A stretch of DNA of 52,255 nucleotides from a virus. This document shows, piece after piece, positions 50,072 to 52,255 of this stretch (its first letter is position 1; every line of letters begins with the position of its first letter). The notes below the pieces were generated by a model. The model was given only the letters and a program-made list of their open reading frames with translations, did not search any database and was not told the DNA's origin. Position numbers and translations under genes: made by a program. Where the stretch lies: IMG/VR virus record IMGVR_UViG_3300025099_000030, positions 1 to 52,255 of that record. One strand, given 5' to 3'.

Positions 50072-51774
50072 TAGTCCCAAGGCATTGTTTCATTGCTGAA
50101 AGTAGTTAAAGGTATATAATCACCAGAAGCATGATTCCATTTAAAATGTGCCTCCGCTTGATTTTCCCCTAAGTTTTGAAATTTTACTTTAAGTACTTTA
50201 ACTTTCACAGAATTATTAGTATAGTCTCTATGCACTAACAAACCGTGATAAGATGCGTCATACCATTCACCGCCACCTTTAATATTATACATGGTTGGCT
50301 CATCAATAGTACCATCATCTTTTTTGTACATTTTAGTTGGGTGTGCAACAACAACTACTAAGACATCATATTTTTTAGCAAAAGCTTCTATCCTAGCTAA
50401 GTATTCCATTGTTGCGTCTGGTATAGACATATCAGCAGCACCTTTCATTTTAACTTTATTATAGGGATCAATAACTAAACACTTTATACCTTTTCTTTTA
50501 ACAAGCTCTGCTCCCTTTTTCAAAACAGTATCTAAGTCATATCGCTCTGCTTCTATAAAGTAAAAATTATCATTTACAATTTCAAAGCAAGCATTCCACT
50601 TCTCAGTACCTAAATCGGATTCTTTAGGCATCCATCCGCCAATCTTTCTAATTAGCTTATGTGCGTGTAAAAATGTAGGCTTATTTTCTGGTGACGCAAA
50701 TGCTGTTTTCCAACCATATTTTAATTGGTAACCCACAGCCATTCGATCAACAAAATCAGACTTGCCAGAGCTAGGCACTCCTGTAACGGTGATGAATTGC
50801 CCTGTATAAGTACTGAATATGCTATCAAAGTTATCAAGACCGATTTGATACCCAGGTTTAAAACCTTCATAAATAAATTCTTCAAGTTCTTCATTTATAT
50901 CTCCTACTGTTACAACGTTCTCTAAAGGAACGGGTTGTGCATTATGTATAGCATCGCGAAGAGCGTTCCTGCCATTAGCAATAATAAAGTCATTAGCGTC
51001 CTTATACTCTCCGAAACTTGCCAACCAGCATATTTCCGCCCCAAAGCGACGTATAAGCTCTTGTTGTAAGTTTTGACCAGCTTCATCAGAATCTGTAGCG
51101 AGTATGATCTTTGACTTATCATCAAAGTACTCAATGCAGTTGTCAAGATAATCAAGGTTAAGCCTGTTAAGTGTAGCACCGTTTGGTACGGAAACCACGT
51201 TATGTATACCAGCTTCATAAACACTAAGAGCGTCCATTTCACCTTCCACAATAACACACCAGTCATGCCCAACAATATTGTCAAGATTATAGAATACTTT
51301 TTCTGCATCTTTAACAAGTTTAAAATTTTTCCTACCATCTCTATATTTTATATTTATTAATTCGTTATTTATAAAATAATTAAATTGAATAGTATTTTCA
51401 TTCTTACCTGTTTGAGGCATCCATTCACCCCCTTCGGACACTTTTAAGCGATTGAGGGTAGATTGTGATATGTTTCTACCCTCGAACCATTTAATAGCTT
51501 TGTCAGACAACTCAGTAATATTTTTCCTCTCAGGTCTAACATAAACCTTATCGCTTCCACCTTTGCGTTTAAAGGTGTGCAGTTGAAATACTTCATCGCA
51601 ATTCATACAAGTGCCGAGACCACGTTCCCAATCATACATAGCGCATTTAGCTTTACGATTTTCAGGTTTCCTATCATGTGAGCATTTAGGGCATATACCT
51701 TCCTTCTTGCCAACTTCAAGGTCATATTGATTGAACTGGTCAATCGTAAATCCATTGATCTCTGTTGTATTCAT
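50071..51774 (-). CDS. T7 gp4-type primase-helicase
   Basis: The 567-residue protein has an N-terminal zinc-binding primase part (C28 and C31 in CPKC, C56 and C59 in CMNC), a TOPRIM core (VIVEGEMD with E177, E179 and D181; IILATDSD with D228 and D230), and a C-terminal DnaB-like helicase (Walker A GVPSSGKS at 332-339, Walker B CLVIDPYN). The protein unwinds DNA at the fork and makes primers. The size matches T7 gp4 (566 residues). A single-stranded DNA-binding protein lies just upstream. A DNA polymerase is not in the window and is likely encoded beyond the right edge. Confidence 0.93.
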   Translation of the reverse strand: MNTTEINGFTIDQFNQYDLEVGKKEGICPKCSHDRKPENRKAKCAMYDWERGLGTCMNCDEVFQLHTFKRKGGSDKVYVRPERKNITELSDKAIKWFEGRNISQSTLNRLKVSEGGEWMPQTGKNENTIQFNYFINNELINIKYRDGRKNFKLVKDAEKVFYNLDNIVGHDWCVIVEGEMDALSVYEAGIHNVVSVPNGATLNRLNLDYLDNCIEYFDDKSKIILATDSDEAGQNLQQELIRRFGAEICWLASFGEYKDANDFIIANGRNALRDAIHNAQPVPLENVVTVGDINEELEEFIYEGFKPGYQIGLDNFDSIFSTYTGQFITVTGVPSSGKSDFVDRMAVGYQLKYGWKTAFASPENKPTFLHAHKLIRKIGGWMPKESDLGTEKWNACFEIVNDNFYFIEAERYDLDTVLKKGAELVKRKGIKCLVIDPYNKVKMKGAADMSIPDATMEYLARIEAFAKKYDVLVVVVAHPTKMYKKDDGTIDEPTMYNIKGGGEWYDASYHGLLVHRDYTNNSVKVKVLKVKFQNLGENQAEAHFKWNHASGDYIPLTTFSNETMPWD

Positions 51775-51843
51775 TTAATCTTCAATTAAAGTTACTTCGC
51801 CGTCTTCGTCGTATTCGACGTACAAATAATCTTCTTCGTGCAT
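51775..51843 (-). CDS. Acidic micro-protein, 22 residues, between ssb and primase-helicase
   Basis: ATG at 51843 overlaps the ssb stop (TAATG), and the TAA at 51775-51777 abuts the primase ATG at 51774. The peptide begins MHEEDYLYVEYDEDGEV and ends LIED, so about half its residues are acidic. The double junction with neighbours suggests it is translated. It may be a DNA-mimic-like or regulatory peptide, or simply a translational coupler. Confidence 0.5.
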   Translation of the reverse strand: MHEEDYLYVEYDEDGEVTLIED

Positions 51844-52163
51844 TAGAAAGGTAGATCAGGTTCTGCAGCAGCAGGTGCTTGAGCTTGCATAGATGCTTGT
51901 TGAGGTGTACCCTCTCTGGCGGCTGTTGCAACATTTTCACCATTAGTCCAAACTACTTTAACATTACCGAGATATTGCTTTTGCATTTTAGCATCTCTTT
52001 CTTCTTTAGTCTGTTCTGTCATAATATAACCAGAGTCACCATATTGACCAGGCTCATCATTTAAAACAATACTTACAGGATAATACTTACCTTTTTTACC
52101 TTCATAAATTTTTGACTTATCAATTTTAGTTAAGTCAATGTTTGCTGAAATAATACTTGCCAT
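51843..52163 (-). CDS. ssb: Single-stranded DNA-binding protein
   Basis: The 106-residue protein has an OB-fold-like body: ASIISANIDLTKIDKSKIYE, KYYPVSIVLND, SGYIMTEQTKEERDAKMQKQ, YLGNVKVVWTNG. It has an alanine/glutamine-rich linker and an acidic tip ending in EPDLPF, the C-terminal motif by which SSB proteins contact replication partners. It protects single strands at the fork and is encoded with the primase-helicase. The start overlaps the stop of the next upstream gene (TAATG). Confidence 0.85.
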   Translation of the reverse strand: MASIISANIDLTKIDKSKIYEGKKGKYYPVSIVLNDEPGQYGDSGYIMTEQTKEERDAKMQKQYLGNVKVVWTNGENVATAAREGTPQQASMQAQAPAAAEPDLPF

Positions 52164-52255
52164 TAGTATGTAGCTAATTGATTAAACATTCTTCTAAGCT
52201 GGTCTTTATTAGCGCCAGTAACTCTACGCAGATTGTCTACCGCTTTTACATGGTT
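52163..52255 (-). CDS. C-terminal end of an unidentified gene (5' end outside window)
   Basis: A minus-strand frame enters from the right edge and ends at TAA 52163-52165. The last 30 residues read HVKAVDNLRRVTGANKDQLR then RMFNQLATY. They look helical and charged. The stop overlaps the ssb start. It is too short to name, but its place suggests another replication protein. Confidence 0.6.
   Translation of the reverse strand, partial: NHVKAVDNLRRVTGANKDQLRRMFNQLATY

Noticed and set aside
1-52255. tRNA genes, CRISPR arrays, insertion sequences, integrase or attachment sites
   Set aside because: No cloverleaf, regular spaced repeats, transposase or recombinase motifs were noticed; coding density leaves almost no room. 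A dedicated tRNA scan would be needed to exclude them fully.

Overview
The window is part of the genome of a tailed bacteriophage, most likely a podovirus, that infects a member of the Bacteroidota. Phage identity is shown by the run terminase, portal, scaffold, major capsid, neck, tail and internal virion proteins, plus a holin/endolysin pair and a phage replication module. A Bacteroidota host is suggested by low GC, very A-rich leaders (TAAATAAAATTAA directly before ATG) instead of Shine-Dalgarno sites, Bacteroidota-style fibronectin-III-like repeats, and a BACON-like domain in the tail proteins. A podovirus is inferred because the last structural genes look like internal ejection proteins and no tape-measure or sheath gene is visible. 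The tail/stabilisation proteins recall those of crAss-like and aquatic Bacteroidota phages. Both ends of the window cut through genes, so the genome continues on each side.

Plus strand, 1-43148 (virion, folding and lysis). A cluster of tiny, often very basic proteins (1-2027) leads into a chaperonin operon: GroEL (2057), a small GroES (3639) and a winged-helix-like protein (3899). An 1865-residue tail fibre follows, with small fibre accessory and receptor-binding-like genes (9947-12240). The lysis cassette is next: holin, a 52-residue membrane protein and an M15 peptidase (12249-13161). A second, unusual co-chaperonin-like protein (13391) sits just before the packaging genes. Then come a putative small terminase, TerL, portal, scaffold and major capsid protein (13944-21532), and neck/adaptor genes. 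A tail stabilisation protein appears to be divided over four consecutive genes (24037-33006). Three internal virion proteins end the block, the last a 2491-residue polyprotein-like giant with a HAD-like domain and two HExxH motifs.

A bidirectional hairpin terminator at about 43157-43188 separates this block from a convergent minus-strand block (43197-52255) of nucleotide metabolism and replication genes: class I ribonucleotide reductase (NrdA, NrdB), thymidylate synthase, two MazG-like proteins (one fused to a GIY-YIG-like domain), a PD-(D/E)XK nuclease, a T7 gp4-type primase-helicase and a single-stranded DNA-binding protein. Small genes, several too short for usual gene callers, are packed between them with ATGA or TAATG stop/start overlaps, indicating translational coupling.

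Together the minus-strand genes would make deoxynucleotides and copy DNA; the plus-strand genes build, fold and release the virion. The most striking parts are the phage-encoded chaperonin with two different co-chaperonins, the divided tail protein, the cupredoxin-like segment in the tail fibre, and the giant ejection protein. No tRNA, rRNA, CRISPR array, insertion sequence or integrase was recognised, and no gene-free stretch exceeds 300 bases.
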